This document shows, one piece after another, positions 17,267 to 27,066 of a DNA stretch of 47,663 nt (the stretch's first letter is position 1; every line of letters starts with the position of its first letter). The DNA comes from Gammaproteobacteria bacterium UBA7310 (GTDB lineage: Bacteria; Pseudomonadota; Gammaproteobacteria; Pseudomonadales; Ketobacteraceae). Location: contig DKQK01000074.1 of NCBI GenBank assembly GCA_002471665.1, positions 1 to 47,663 of the forward strand, read 5' to 3'. A model generated the notes under the pieces. It was not told where the DNA came from. It made no database searches and saw only the letters and a program-made list of their open reading frames with translations. The position numbers were made by a program, and so were the translations under genes.

Positions 17267-19759
17267 TTAGAACAGGGTCAATTGTGAGCGCAGGATGGAT
17301 TCCAGTGAGCGACCTGCGCACTGCAGAATACCATCCACCGCCGGCGCCAATTGCCGGCTGAGATAGTGTTCATAATCCAGCGCCGACGGTTGCTGCTCTA
17401 TGGGTTCCGGCCCCTGTAGCGTAATCACGTAGCTCACCCACCCACCTCGAGCATACCGCGGGGACTTGCCCTGTCGGGTCAACCAGGCATCGGCCTTCTT
17501 TGCCGCCTGCACGTGCGGGGGAATATTTTTTTGATAGTCGGCAAGGCGCCGCCGAATACGTTTGCGGTACACCAGCGCGTCGTCCAGTTTGCCATCGTAC
17601 ATCTCCGCCACCACCTGCTGCAGATACAAATCAGGAGATTCATCGTGGAACATCATCCAGAACACATCATGCTGCACCCGTCTGGCCAATGGCGTCCAGT
17701 CCGTACGCACGTTTTCCAGCCCCTTGAACACCAGTTTTTCATGCCGCTCGCCTGATGGCGCGGCAATCGTGGCGACCATGCCACAGTAGCGCTTCTTGCT
17801 GCCGGTCTCCGAGCCGCGCATCGTGGGCATAAAAAAACGCTGATAGTGGGTTTCAAACTCCAGTTCCAGATTGGACTCGATGCCAAACACCGCTTTTAGA
17901 TAATGCTCCCACCATTGGTTCAGAAACCGGGCCAGTTCACCGCCGATGCGCTCGGCTTCGGCATCCTCGCCGGCACTTTCCAACCATACGAATACGGAAT
18001 CCGTATCCCCATAGATAACCTTGTGACCCTGGCCCTCAATCAGCAATCGGGTCTGGCGCATGATGTCGTGACCACGCAGGGTAATGGAGCTGGATAACCG
18101 GGCATCGAAAAAACGGCACAGCGGGGTTCCCAGTACCCCATAGAACGAGTTCATAATTATTTTGATCGCCTGGGATAAGGGGGCATTTTCGACCCGTTTT
18201 GCCTGATCGCGGGCATCCCACAATGTTTTGATGATCTCCGGCAACAGGTGGTGCTGTTTACTGAACACGGCACCATTAAAGCCGGGGATCCAGGCACTGT
18301 CCGGGGTATCCCGTGCATGGGCGGGGCGCTGGAATACTTCCGGAATCACTTCCTCCAGATCCGATTCATAACGCCCTTTCAACAGAGACAACGGATCAAT
18401 ACAGAAGGTGCGGATGATACTGGGATACAGGCTTTTGAAATCCAGTACCAGAACATGGCGATATAAACCCGGTACCGACTCCATCACATAACCGCCCGGC
18501 GCAGCAAACTCGTTCTCCATATCACCGATATTGGGCGCCACAAACCCAGCACGATGCAGCCGGGGCAGATACAGATTTTCAAAGGCCGCCACGGAACCGC
18601 CCACTTTATCCATGGGTAAGCCGGTGAGGCGGGACCGTTCCACAGCAAAGCTCAACAAATCTGCTTTGGCAAAAATATCCGATACCAGGCAACAGTCCTC
18701 CAGATTGTACCGTGCCAGCGCCACTTTATCGTTCAGGAACAGTTCGGTGATTTCCTTGCCCCGGTTCTCCACATCATGAATCAACTTGCCTCGCTCCAGT
18801 AATTGGCGCGATACAAATTCCAGAGAAAAAGATTCAAAATTCCAGGTGGCGGCCTTCAGCGTATCAATGCCATCCAGAACCACTCGCCCCGGAACCAGCA
18901 CGAAATAATGTTGGGTCTCATCCCGGGCCTGACGCCATTCCACCCGCTCGAGCCCGCGCCCCAGACTGAACGCGATTCGCAGCTCATCACAACGCTTCTG
19001 TAAAAAGCGCAGATCAAAGTTCACCACATTCCAACCCAGAATCACATCCGCATCATCCTCCTGCATCCACTGGAGAAATGCGTCTATTAATTCCCGTTCA
19101 TCTGCAAACCAGCGGATATCCAGCTCGCCGGCAGGTTGTGGTTGACCCAGCATAAAAATACGCTTGACCTGTGGTTTGTGACCGCCAACACAATGCACCG
19201 CAATGGAGTACAACTGGGTTCCGTCCAGCGCCGTTTCAATATCCAGCGACGCACAGCGCAACTGCAACGCGTTGCGCTCGCCTTTGCGGATCGCAGGATT
19301 GATCAAACACCCGGATGGATTTGACTGGCTCAATTGCACTTCGACATCGCCCGTGATAAAGCGCTCACTGAGGTAACGATCCACGGTACGCACATCCGCT
19401 TCCCACAAGGGAATACCCTTCTGTTGCAGCAGGTCACGGCACTGCGACAGTAACCGCTGACTCTTGCAATAAAGGCCAAGCACCGGCTCGTTAAAAAAAG
19501 ATTTTAATGTCAGCGGCCGCAAACGCCAACCGCTGCTGGCTGACAATAGTGTTTCCACTGCAACCCGGTCGTCTGTGCGCACAAAACTTACGGTTTCCTG
19601 ATCCGTTATTTCAATCCGCACGGGGCCCTGGGCAGAGTGCACCCAGTAAATCAAGCGTAACCCTGATCTGTGCTCACGCCACTGTCGTGTCAGCAGAAAT
19701 CCGGATAATCTGTCTGCGGAAAGCGGCTGCGATCCTTGTTCTGCCGGCGGCAGTGTCAC
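17267..19759 (-). CDS. polB: DNA polymerase II (family B)
   Basis: 830 aa, about 47 longer than E. coli Pol II. Exonuclease motifs: ExoI SLDIETAL, ExoII WNVVNFDLRFL, ExoIII ARYNLEDCCLV. Polymerase motifs: A, DFKSLYPSIIRTF; B, KIIMNSFYGVLGT; C, YGDTDSVFV. All acidic catalytic residues are present, so this is an active proofreading polymerase of the kind used in replication restart and translesion repair. The start is a GTG six nt after the xthA stop, with a weak Shine-Dalgarno; the first 18 or so residues have no counterpart in E. coli PolB. It probably forms an operon with xthA. I see no LexA box upstream of xthA. Confidence 0.95.
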   Translation of the reverse strand: MTLPPAEQGSQPLSADRLSGFLLTRQWREHRSGLRLIYWVHSAQGPVRIEITDQETVSFVRTDDRVAVETLLSASSGWRLRPLTLKSFFNEPVLGLYCKSQRLLSQCRDLLQQKGIPLWEADVRTVDRYLSERFITGDVEVQLSQSNPSGCLINPAIRKGERNALQLRCASLDIETALDGTQLYSIAVHCVGGHKPQVKRIFMLGQPQPAGELDIRWFADERELIDAFLQWMQEDDADVILGWNVVNFDLRFLQKRCDELRIAFSLGRGLERVEWRQARDETQHYFVLVPGRVVLDGIDTLKAATWNFESFSLEFVSRQLLERGKLIHDVENRGKEITELFLNDKVALARYNLEDCCLVSDIFAKADLLSFAVERSRLTGLPMDKVGGSVAAFENLYLPRLHRAGFVAPNIGDMENEFAAPGGYVMESVPGLYRHVLVLDFKSLYPSIIRTFCIDPLSLLKGRYESDLEEVIPEVFQRPAHARDTPDSAWIPGFNGAVFSKQHHLLPEIIKTLWDARDQAKRVENAPLSQAIKIIMNSFYGVLGTPLCRFFDARLSSSITLRGHDIMRQTRLLIEGQGHKVIYGDTDSVFVWLESAGEDAEAERIGGELARFLNQWWEHYLKAVFGIESNLELEFETHYQRFFMPTMRGSETGSKKRYCGMVATIAAPSGERHEKLVFKGLENVRTDWTPLARRVQHDVFWMMFHDESPDLYLQQVVAEMYDGKLDDALVYRKRIRRRLADYQKNIPPHVQAAKKADAWLTRQGKSPRYARGGWVSYVITLQGPEPIEQQPSALDYEHYLSRQLAPAVDGILQCAGRSLESILRSQLTLF

Positions 19760-19765
19760 AGCGGG

Positions 19766-20575
19766 TTAGCCGAACTCGGCCCATACCGGACAATGGTCGC
19801 TGGGCTTTTCCAGGCTACGGATTTCGTAATCAATTCCGGTGGCCTGTAACTGGTTTAGCAGCGGTTTGGTGGCAAGAATCAAATCGATGCGCAGGCCGCG
19901 CTTGGGCTCACGCTCAAAACCTTTGCTGCGATAGTCAAACCACGAAAACAGATCATCCACCTCCGGCTTCTGCGCGCGGAACGTATCGCCAAGCCCCCAA
20001 TCCATAATCCGCTGCAACCATTCCCGTTCTTCCGGCAAAAAACAACATTTGCCGGTGCGCAGCCAGCGTTTGGCATTATCCGGGCCGATACCGATGTCCT
20101 GGTCCACCGGCGCGACGTTCATGTCGCCCATCACTACCAGCTTCTGGTCCGGCGTGAATTCGGTTTGCAACCGCTCCAGCAGGCGGGCATAAAAACGCTG
20201 TTTGTTGGGAAACTTTTCCGGGTGATCACGGCTTTCCCCCTGGGGAAAATAACCGTTGATGACGGTGATTTCCTCACCATCAATGCGGTACTGGGCCAGT
20301 ATCAGTCGCTTTTGCTCACTGTGATCATCACCGACAAATCCCTTTTTCACCCAAACGGGTTTCTCCCGGGACAGCAAGGCCACGCCATAGTGACCTTTTT
20401 GGCCGAACCATTCCGCATGCAACCCCAGCGCCGCCATGTCCGCTTGGGGAAACAGCCCGTCTTCCACTTTGGTTTCCTGGATACCGATCACGTCAGGATT
20501 ATGTTTTGTCACCAGCGCTTCGATTTGGTGCAGTCGGGCACGGATGCCATTGGTGTTGAACGAAACAAACTTCAT
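19766..20575 (-). CDS. xthA: Exodeoxyribonuclease III
   Basis: 269 aa, matching E. coli ExoIII (268). This Mg-dependent AP endonuclease and 3'-5' exonuclease acts in base excision repair. Motifs in order: SFNTNGIRAR, GIQETKVED (Mg-binding Glu34), NGYFPQGES, MGDMNVAPVDQD, LRIDLIL and the C-terminal SDHCP catalytic histidine. I chose the ATG at 20575 because GAGG precedes it and the protein then begins MKFVSFN as in the family; the longer frame upstream is not needed. It lies six nt upstream of polB, a likely repair operon. Confidence 0.96.
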   Translation of the reverse strand: MKFVSFNTNGIRARLHQIEALVTKHNPDVIGIQETKVEDGLFPQADMAALGLHAEWFGQKGHYGVALLSREKPVWVKKGFVGDDHSEQKRLILAQYRIDGEEITVINGYFPQGESRDHPEKFPNKQRFYARLLERLQTEFTPDQKLVVMGDMNVAPVDQDIGIGPDNAKRWLRTGKCCFLPEEREWLQRIMDWGLGDTFRAQKPEVDDLFSWFDYRSKGFEREPKRGLRIDLILATKPLLNQLQATGIDYEIRSLEKPSDHCPVWAEFG

Positions 20576-20768
20576 TTTTTCCTCACAGGGGATTTTCAAT
20601 AAGGGCAATAGTTTACCAGCAACCTGAAGCGCTTTCTTTATCCCCCCCATAACCTTTCTTTAACCAATGGAAGGCACTACAATGTCCAACGTCACATGAG
20701 CGGCAACATGCTCAACCAGTCACTGACCAAGAAAAATTGATTAAAAAATCACCGACAGGGTGCTCTGA

Positions 20769-21419
20769 ATGACTGACCTTAGCCACATCTCGATTTTTGA
20801 AGGCCTTCCTGAAGCGGAATTGTCCGCGCTGCAAGAACTCTGCATCACTCGCACATACCCAAAGAACACTGTGATCATTAACGAAGGTGATCAAGCCAAT
20901 GCCATGTTCATCTGTACCAGTGGCAAAGTAAAAGTGTACGTTAGCGACGAAAACGGCAAGGAATTTGTGCTGAACTCAATGGGGCCTGGAGAATACTTCG
21001 GTGAACTCTCCTTGCTGGACGACGAAACCCGTTCCGCCTCGGTGATCACCACGGATAAATCCACTTTCTCCATTCTCTACAAAGACGACTTCAGTAAGGT
21101 CGTGCTGAATCACCCCGATATTGCCCTGGTGTTACTGCGCAACCTGGCCTCCCGTATTCGAAAATTGACCGAGAACGTGAAAACCCTGGCATTGCAGGAT
21201 GTGTATGGCCGCATTCGCAAAACTCTGCTGGATCTGTCCACTGAAAAAGATGGCGATACGGTTATTGAAGAGAAACTCACCCAGCAGGATATCGCCAACC
21301 GCATCGGCTCATCCCGCGAGATGGTGGCACGAATTCTGAAAGACCTGGCCACCGGTGGTTACATTGAGATTGAACGCAAGCAGTTCCGTATCCTGAAAAA
21401 ACTACCTGAAAGCTATTAA
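20769..21419 (+). CDS. Crp/Fnr-family transcriptional regulator (Vfr/CRP-like)
   Basis: 216 aa. An N-terminal cyclic-nucleotide-binding domain (about residues 8-125) has the phosphate-binding cassette GELSLLDDETRSASV, keeping the Gly-Glu and Arg-Ser positions used by cAMP receptors. A dimer helix follows, then a winged helix (about 140-210) with recognition segment GSSREMVARILKDL, similar to CRP. There are no Fnr-type cysteine clusters. cAMP is the likely ligand but this is not proven. No neighbours share its strand in a clear operon. Confidence 0.9.
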   Translation: MTDLSHISIFEGLPEAELSALQELCITRTYPKNTVIINEGDQANAMFICTSGKVKVYVSDENGKEFVLNSMGPGEYFGELSLLDDETRSASVITTDKSTFSILYKDDFSKVVLNHPDIALVLLRNLASRIRKLTENVKTLALQDVYGRIRKTLLDLSTEKDGDTVIEEKLTQQDIANRIGSSREMVARILKDLATGGYIEIERKQFRILKKLPESY

Positions 21420-21455
21420 GCCGGCTGCTTTTACCCCGCTCCTTCCGCCTCCCTT

Positions 21456-21487
21456 CCATTCAGGCTGCCTAAAAAAAGCCTGAATGG
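21456..21487. repeat. Stem-loop after the Crp/Fnr gene
   Basis: CCATTCAGGCT (21456-21466) and AGCCTGAATGG (21477-21487) form an 11-bp perfect stem around a loop that contains an A-run. No T-run follows on the plus strand. It lies 37 nt after the stop and may end or stabilise the transcript. Confidence 0.55.
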
Positions 21488-21669
21488 GACTTAAAACACC
21501 CCTGATCGGTTTTCCTGCTTAGGACAGATTGTAAATTTATGTTATTGTATCGGGGTTGTTTTGGGGAACAACAATACCTTAGGCGTTCACACCTGTGTAC
21601 CGACCCTGTTGCAGGTGTTCTGAAATAACAATGAGTTGAAATGTACAGGGAAGACCGGGGATTTTGACA

Positions 21670-22389
21670 ATGTATTTGGCGACCAACGGATTTCGCTTAA
21701 CTGGTGCGACGGGGTTAGCTGTCATTCTGCTGGGTATCGTGATCAGCTTTTTCTATCCATCCCTTCCGGGCCAACTGCCCGAGGGCTTTTCGTTGTCCAT
21801 CATCGCACTGGAATTCTCCTCGACCTTAGCCAACGCCAGCTCGTTGTTTGAGGGTAACCTGGCGCTGGTGCACCGCTACCAGACCGGCCACAGCATCGAC
21901 ATGTTCTACCTGATCACCTACGGCGCCTTTCTGGGGTGCGCCAACCTCAGCGGATGGTACACGCAACGACGGGCACTGAGCCTGATCGGCATCATCAGTG
22001 CCGGCATCGCGGCCAGCGCTGATTTTGCTGAAAACCTGCAATTGATGCAATTGACCCAGGCATTGTTAGGCAACGGCAGCGCCCCGGATTTCTGGTTGCT
22101 GCGGTTGTTCGTCAGCACCAAATTCCTGATGATCTCCGTCTCCTTATTGTGCCTGGTCCCCCTGTTGTGGAACCGCGGCTGGCTGGGAAGGATTTTCTGC
22201 ACCAGCACTCTGCTGCTGGCGCCGTGTACCCTGCTCACACTGTTGGGCAACTTTGAATTCAGCAGCCCCATGACCGGCCTCATCATGCTGGCCTGGATCT
22301 GCCTGCTACTGTGGGCGCTCAAGGTACGCAACGGGCTCCCGAACACCTCTGATGGTGAGCCTGAAGCTTTGGGTACCCAAACTTCTTAA
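21670..22389 (+). CDS. Hypothetical multi-pass membrane protein, 239 aa
   Basis: I do not recognise the family. About six hydrophobic helices are visible (near residues 12-30, 72-90, 98-116, 138-160, 170-190 and 200-220). A polar stretch with YQTGHSIDMFY lies before the second helix and ADFAENLQLMQL follows the third. GGGGA sits about 9 nt before the ATG at 21670; a TTG two codons upstream is less likely. The last 84 nt overlap the 3' end of the convergent peptidase gene. Confidence 0.75.
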   Translation: MYLATNGFRLTGATGLAVILLGIVISFFYPSLPGQLPEGFSLSIIALEFSSTLANASSLFEGNLALVHRYQTGHSIDMFYLITYGAFLGCANLSGWYTQRRALSLIGIISAGIAASADFAENLQLMQLTQALLGNGSAPDFWLLRLFVSTKFLMISVSLLCLVPLLWNRGWLGRIFCTSTLLLAPCTLLTLLGNFEFSSPMTGLIMLAWICLLLWALKVRNGLPNTSDGEPEALGTQTS

Positions 22390-22956
22390 GTACGGTTGCC
22401 CGGACCCCGTTTCAACCCAGATGCCACCCCCAAACGGTATGCCCAACGCCGGAAAGCCGGTCAGTGAAGGCCAGTGCTGTTGCTCCTCGTGTACCGCAAT
22501 ATCATAAGGCAACCAATTCAGAAACGTCTGCCGGCCACGGTCAGGCTGCTCCGGATCCAGCCCGTTCGCCAAATGAATGGCACCGGCAGAAACCCCAATT
22601 ATCAGGCTGCCCGGCAGGCGATGACAGCAGTGCAACCAATGGCGCACCCGTGGTTCACTGAGAAACGCCCAGCCCCGCGCCACACTGCCCCCCGCCAGCA
22701 TTACCAGTGGGCTTGGCGATGGTGGCAGGTCCGATACCTCGGCCACAAGCCGGGTGTTGTTGTGGTGCCCGGTCAGGGCATCCAAACCGGCACAGGCCAA
22801 CTGGTAGAACGCCCTATCGTTGCCGTTGGCGGCACCAATGTAAGCCGCATCGACCCCGGTAGTAAACCGCTGCCGAACCGTCTGCAGAAGCTCAGGAGCA
22901 CTGCCGGTCCGAAACAGCAGCTGGCTGTCCGCCAACAACAACATGGCACTGGACAT
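22306..22956 (-). CDS. Peptidase S51-like / type 1 glutamine amidotransferase-like protein
   Basis: 216 aa. The nucleophile elbow GVSAGAIHLANG (Ser near the middle) and the preceding glycine-rich VMLAGGSVARGWAFL match peptidase E / cyanophycinase-type serine peptidases. The start at 22956 follows the phosphoesterase stop with one nt between them (TGA-c-ATG), so the two are translationally coupled. The frame stays open upstream, but that part lies inside the phosphoesterase gene. Its substrate could be Asp-dipeptides or another small peptide; nothing here decides. The 3' end overlaps the convergent membrane-protein gene by 84 nt. Confidence 0.8.
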   Translation of the reverse strand: MSSAMLLLADSQLLFRTGSAPELLQTVRQRFTTGVDAAYIGAANGNDRAFYQLACAGLDALTGHHNNTRLVAEVSDLPPSPSPLVMLAGGSVARGWAFLSEPRVRHWLHCCHRLPGSLIIGVSAGAIHLANGLDPEQPDRGRQTFLNWLPYDIAVHEEQQHWPSLTGFPALGIPFGGGIWVETGSGQPYLRSLGTQSFRLTIRGVREPVAYLERPQ

Positions 22957-22957
22957 G

Positions 22958-23833
22958 TCAAATCGTGAACCCGGTGTCATCCCGCCACACACACAGGGGC
23001 TCAATAGCATCGGCGGGAACGTGCCCCCGCTGGCGCTCTTTGGGATACCCCATGCAATGGGACAGATAGGTAACCCCTTCGATGTGGCGCTGACGGTTAC
23101 GATGCTGGTGCCCGTATACATGCAGGCGACTGCCCAGACGGCGCAACTGTTCTTCAATTCGGTAGGAACCCGCCACCCGGCTGAAATTAAACTCCGGCAA
23201 GGGATCAAACTTTCGGGCCAGGGCCATGGCATCGGCCAGCGGCTTGTGAAAAATCAGGTCCTGACGCGGCAGAAAATGACTGAAGCTGATCACCGGGTGC
23301 TGAAATTCCCGCTGCAGAAAGCCCTCGTTCTGGTCGGCAAACAGCCGCGCCAGTGGTTGCGCCAGATCCGCCGGCCAGCGGGCATGTATGAAATCACCCC
23401 ACATTTCATCGGTTCGGTCCTCGGCATAATCCTTCTCCACATAAAGCGAGTGCTCCGGCTGATCCTTATCGTCGTACCAGGACAACAGCGGTACCAGCCA
23501 CACTTTCTGATATTGCCCCATCAGCAGCGGTTCCATTTTGACCCCGGTTTCCCTGCACAACGCCTTGATCGCATGGAATTTCTTCAGGGAATCGTCGTGG
23601 CCCGAGCGCCGCACCCACAGCTCATGGTTGCCCGGCACAAACAATACGTGAAGAAACTGTTCGGTTAGCTCACGGAACAGCGCTTCCAGCCGATCCAGCC
23701 GGTCGGTGGCATCGCCCGCCACGATCAGGGCATCGGAATGGTGCCTTCTGGCGGCAAACTCCAGCAAACGGTCGAAGTTTTCCTGATAATCTATGTGGAT
23801 ATCGGAAATAACCCATACACGGGAAGGAATCAT
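22958..23833 (-). CDS. Calcineurin-like metallophosphoesterase
   Basis: 291 aa. The five dimetal motifs are present in order: ISDIHID (DxH), VAGDATDR (GD), VPGNHELW (GNHE), a lone His in SFSHFLP, and VYGHQHRN (GHxH). It is a soluble enzyme and the substrate cannot be told from sequence. The ATG at 23833 gives MIPSRVWVISDIH, with the first motif at residue 10, as is normal; the longer upstream frame is poor in composition. It is coupled to the S51-like gene downstream and diverges from the PreP-like gene across about 200 nt. Confidence 0.88.
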   Translation of the reverse strand: MIPSRVWVISDIHIDYQENFDRLLEFAARRHHSDALIVAGDATDRLDRLEALFRELTEQFLHVLFVPGNHELWVRRSGHDDSLKKFHAIKALCRETGVKMEPLLMGQYQKVWLVPLLSWYDDKDQPEHSLYVEKDYAEDRTDEMWGDFIHARWPADLAQPLARLFADQNEGFLQREFQHPVISFSHFLPRQDLIFHKPLADAMALARKFDPLPEFNFSRVAGSYRIEEQLRRLGSRLHVYGHQHRNRQRHIEGVTYLSHCMGYPKERQRGHVPADAIEPLCVWRDDTGFTI

Positions 23834-24034
23834 GGTACAGCAAGCCTGGTTGTGGTTTAGGAATAGGCCCTGGGTAAACTGCATGCACGTTTGCAAATAG
23901 GGCCCAGGGTGAAATACTATCATTTCTAATGAGGAATACCGAGATGGCGTGCGCCCCGCTCCGCGCCCGACACCCACTCGAGCCAACCGGCCGTCGCGAG
24001 TCATACCTTCGCGAGACACCCCATCGAGAGACAC

Positions 24035-26983
24035 ATGAGCAGTTATCAAGATATTTCACGACAGCAGCAATGCCACAGCAGTTTCCAATGGCTGCGCAGC
24101 GAAACCATCGAATCCCTGAACGTAGTGGTATCCGAATACCGCCACAAAGCCACCGGCGCAATGCACTACCATATCGCTGCGGATAACGATGAGAACGTCT
24201 TTATGGTGGCCTTGCGCACCGTACCCACGGATTCCACCGGAGTCGCCCACATTCTGGAGCACACCGCACTCTGTGGCAGCGAAAAATACCCGGTGCGTGA
24301 TCCGTTTTTCATGATGATCCGTCGCTCCCTCAATACTTTTATGAACGCCTTCACCGCCAGTGACTGGACCGCCTACCCCTTCGCCAGCAAAAACCGCAAG
24401 GATTTCGACAACCTGCTGTCGGTGTATCTGGATGCCGTATTCTTCTCCAAACTGGATCCGCTGGACTTCGCCCAGGAGGGTCATCGCCTGGACTTTACTG
24501 AGAGCGGCAATCCGGAGTCCCAGCTGATGTACAAAGGGGTGGTGTACAACGAAATGAAAGGCGCCATGAGTTCCCCCACCAGCGAACTCTATGACCAGCT
24601 GGGGCGGTACCTGTTTCCCACCAGCACATACCACTACAACAGTGGTGGCGACCCCGAGTCGATTCCGGATTTAACCTATGAGCAACTGAAAGCCTTCTAC
24701 CAGACCCACTACCACCCCAGTAATGCGGTGTTCATGACCTTCGGGGATATTCCTGCCCATGAACAGCAGCAGGCATTTGAAGAACGGGCGCTGCAACGGT
24801 TCGAGGCACTGGATCGCACCATCTCTGTGGCGGATGAAAAACGCTATGGTGCACCATTGAACGTTGAAACCGCCTACCCGGCGGATCTGGAGCCAGGTGA
24901 ATCCGAAGACAACAAGACCCACATTGTGCTGGCCTGGCTGCTGGGCCACAGTACCGACCTTGAAAATCAACTCAAGGCGGACCTGATGACCGATGTACTG
25001 CTGGATAACAGCGCAGCCCCCCTGCGTAAATTACTGGAAACCTGCGGCCTCGGATCATCCCCCTCCCCGCTGTGCGGACTGGAGGATTCCAATAAGGAAA
25101 TGGCCTTTATGTGCGGGCTGGAAGGCAGTTCACCACGGCACGCCGCTGAACTGGAACAGAGGATTCTGGAAGTGCTGCAGGAAGTGGCCGAAAACGGCGT
25201 CAGCCAGGCCAGGCTGGAGGCGGCTTTGCATCAGTTGGAGCTGAGTCAGCGTGAAATCGGTGGCGACCACTACCCCTATGGTCTGCAGCTGATGATGGGA
25301 GCCATCTCCACCGCCATGCATCGGGGTGACCCCATTGCTCTGCTGAACCTGGACCCGGTGCTTGATAAAATGCGCAAGGAAATCAAGCAACCCCGATTTA
25401 TCCAAAACCTGGTGCAGGAATGGTTGCTGGACAACCCGCACCGGGTGCGTCTGGTGATGAAGCCGAACGCCGGCCTGGAACAGGTGCGCGAAGCGTACAC
25501 TCAGGCAAAACTGGCCCAGCTCAAACAAACCATGAGCGAGGCGGAGAAACGGCAGATTATTGAGCAGGCCCAAGCGCTGGACGCCCGCCAGCAACAGGAG
25601 GAAGACGAAGCCCTGTTGCCCAAGGTGGGCCTGGAAGACGTGCCGGCTGCCATTCCCATGCCCACCGGTGAAGCACTCGATCTGCCCAGCGGTAAACACA
25701 CCCGGTACGCTCAGGGCACCAATGGTCTGGTCTACCAGCAGGTCATCTACGATCTGCCGCAACTGAGCCCAGAGCAGTTACAACTATTGCCACTGTACAC
25801 TCGCTTCGTGGGTGAACTGGGTGCCGGGGATCAGGATTATCTGCAGATTCAGGAGCGCTTGACTGAAGTCACCGGCGGTATTTACGGGTACTCAGTGCTG
25901 CGCGGAGCCATCGATAATGAACAAAGTGTAAAAGGCATTCTTGCCTTCGCCGGCAAAGCCCTCAAACGCAACAGCGATGCACTGGCAGAATTGATGTACC
26001 GGATTATCGAGCAACCCCGTTACGATGAGCTGGACCACCTGCGGGAACTGGTGGCACAGCAGCGGGCTCAGCTGGATCAAAGTATCACTGGACAGGGCCA
26101 CGCCTTGGCCATGATGGCGGCCAGCAGCGGCATGAATCCCGCCGCCCGCCTGTCCCATCAGGTAAGTGGTCTGGCGGGCATCCGAGCCATCAAGGATCTG
26201 GATCACCACCTGAACGATCACCGCAACCTGTGTAAGCTCGGCGACGATCTGACAGCGCTCTCCGCCTGCATGCGCAGCGGTAACCGCCAGTTCCTGGTGG
26301 TGGCGGAACAGGATACCACCGCGGCCGCCAGCACCCACCTGGATAGCTGCTGGGGTAAGTTGCCGGCGAATCACAACGGAAACATTAACCTCGACGCCAT
26401 ACGCCAACCGGTGCGCCAGGCCTGGCTCACCAGCACGCAGGTGAACTTTTGCGCCAAAGCCTACCCGACGGTGCCCTCAGACCATCCGGACTCACCTGTC
26501 CTGTCTGTTTTGGGTGGTTTCCTGCGTAACGGCTATCTGCATCGGGCCATTCGCGAACAGGGAGGCGCCTATGGCGGCGGTGCGTCACAGGAATCCAATA
26601 TCGCCGCGTTCCGCTTTTACTCCTATCGCGATCCCCGCCTGGCAGAAACCCTTGCGGATTTCGATCGGTCCGTAGAGTGGTTGCTGGGTAAAGACCATGG
26701 CTACCAGGTTTTGGAAGAGGCCATCCTGGGGGTAATCGGCGCACTGGACAAACCCAGCTCCCCGGCGGGGGAAGCCAAGCAGGCATTCCAGAACCGTTTG
26801 TTCGGCCGTGACGATGCCTTTCAGGCCCGCTTCCGCGAACGGGTGCTGGCCACAACCACAGACGATCTGAAGCGGGTTGCCCAAACCTATCTTATCCCGG
26901 AGCAGGCCAGTATGGCCGTCATCACCCACAAGCCGGCGTGGGAAACGGCATCCCTGGGGGAGTTTGAATTGTTTCATGTGTAA
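24035..26983 (+). CDS. PreP-like M16C family zinc metalloprotease (presequence protease type)
   Basis: 982 aa, the length of mitochondrial/plastid PreP homologues (about 970-1000). The inverted zinc motif HILEH is at residues 72-76, followed by TALCGSEKYPVRDPFF, and the distal glutamate is in VVYNEMKGAMSSP. A second, inactive M16-like half with GGAYGGGAS near the C-terminus closes the chamber. Such enzymes degrade unfolded peptides. There is no signal peptide, so it acts in the cytosol. A strong terminator follows. Confidence 0.93.
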   Translation: MSSYQDISRQQQCHSSFQWLRSETIESLNVVVSEYRHKATGAMHYHIAADNDENVFMVALRTVPTDSTGVAHILEHTALCGSEKYPVRDPFFMMIRRSLNTFMNAFTASDWTAYPFASKNRKDFDNLLSVYLDAVFFSKLDPLDFAQEGHRLDFTESGNPESQLMYKGVVYNEMKGAMSSPTSELYDQLGRYLFPTSTYHYNSGGDPESIPDLTYEQLKAFYQTHYHPSNAVFMTFGDIPAHEQQQAFEERALQRFEALDRTISVADEKRYGAPLNVETAYPADLEPGESEDNKTHIVLAWLLGHSTDLENQLKADLMTDVLLDNSAAPLRKLLETCGLGSSPSPLCGLEDSNKEMAFMCGLEGSSPRHAAELEQRILEVLQEVAENGVSQARLEAALHQLELSQREIGGDHYPYGLQLMMGAISTAMHRGDPIALLNLDPVLDKMRKEIKQPRFIQNLVQEWLLDNPHRVRLVMKPNAGLEQVREAYTQAKLAQLKQTMSEAEKRQIIEQAQALDARQQQEEDEALLPKVGLEDVPAAIPMPTGEALDLPSGKHTRYAQGTNGLVYQQVIYDLPQLSPEQLQLLPLYTRFVGELGAGDQDYLQIQERLTEVTGGIYGYSVLRGAIDNEQSVKGILAFAGKALKRNSDALAELMYRIIEQPRYDELDHLRELVAQQRAQLDQSITGQGHALAMMAASSGMNPAARLSHQVSGLAGIRAIKDLDHHLNDHRNLCKLGDDLTALSACMRSGNRQFLVVAEQDTTAAASTHLDSCWGKLPANHNGNINLDAIRQPVRQAWLTSTQVNFCAKAYPTVPSDHPDSPVLSVLGGFLRNGYLHRAIREQGGAYGGGASQESNIAAFRFYSYRDPRLAETLADFDRSVEWLLGKDHGYQVLEEAILGVIGALDKPSSPAGEAKQAFQNRLFGRDDAFQARFRERVLATTTDDLKRVAQTYLIPEQASMAVITHKPAWETASLGEFELFHV

Positions 26984-26995
26984 GTAAGCAGAATG

Positions 26996-27025
26996 AAAAA
27001 AGGGCTCATATTTGAGCCCTTTTTG
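26996..27025. terminator. Bidirectional intrinsic terminator
   Basis: AGGGCTCA and TGAGCCCT pair around a 4-nt loop, with an A-run before and a T-run after. It separates the converging PreP-like and exonuclease genes and can serve both. Confidence 0.9.
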
Positions 27026-27066
27026 GTCTTGGCAAGTGCATCCACCCGACAAGCGAAGCGACCCTG

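Noticed and set aside
22474..23668. Plus-strand frames opposite the S51-like and phosphoesterase genes
   Set aside because: They lack motifs, while the minus-strand genes show complete active-site motifs.
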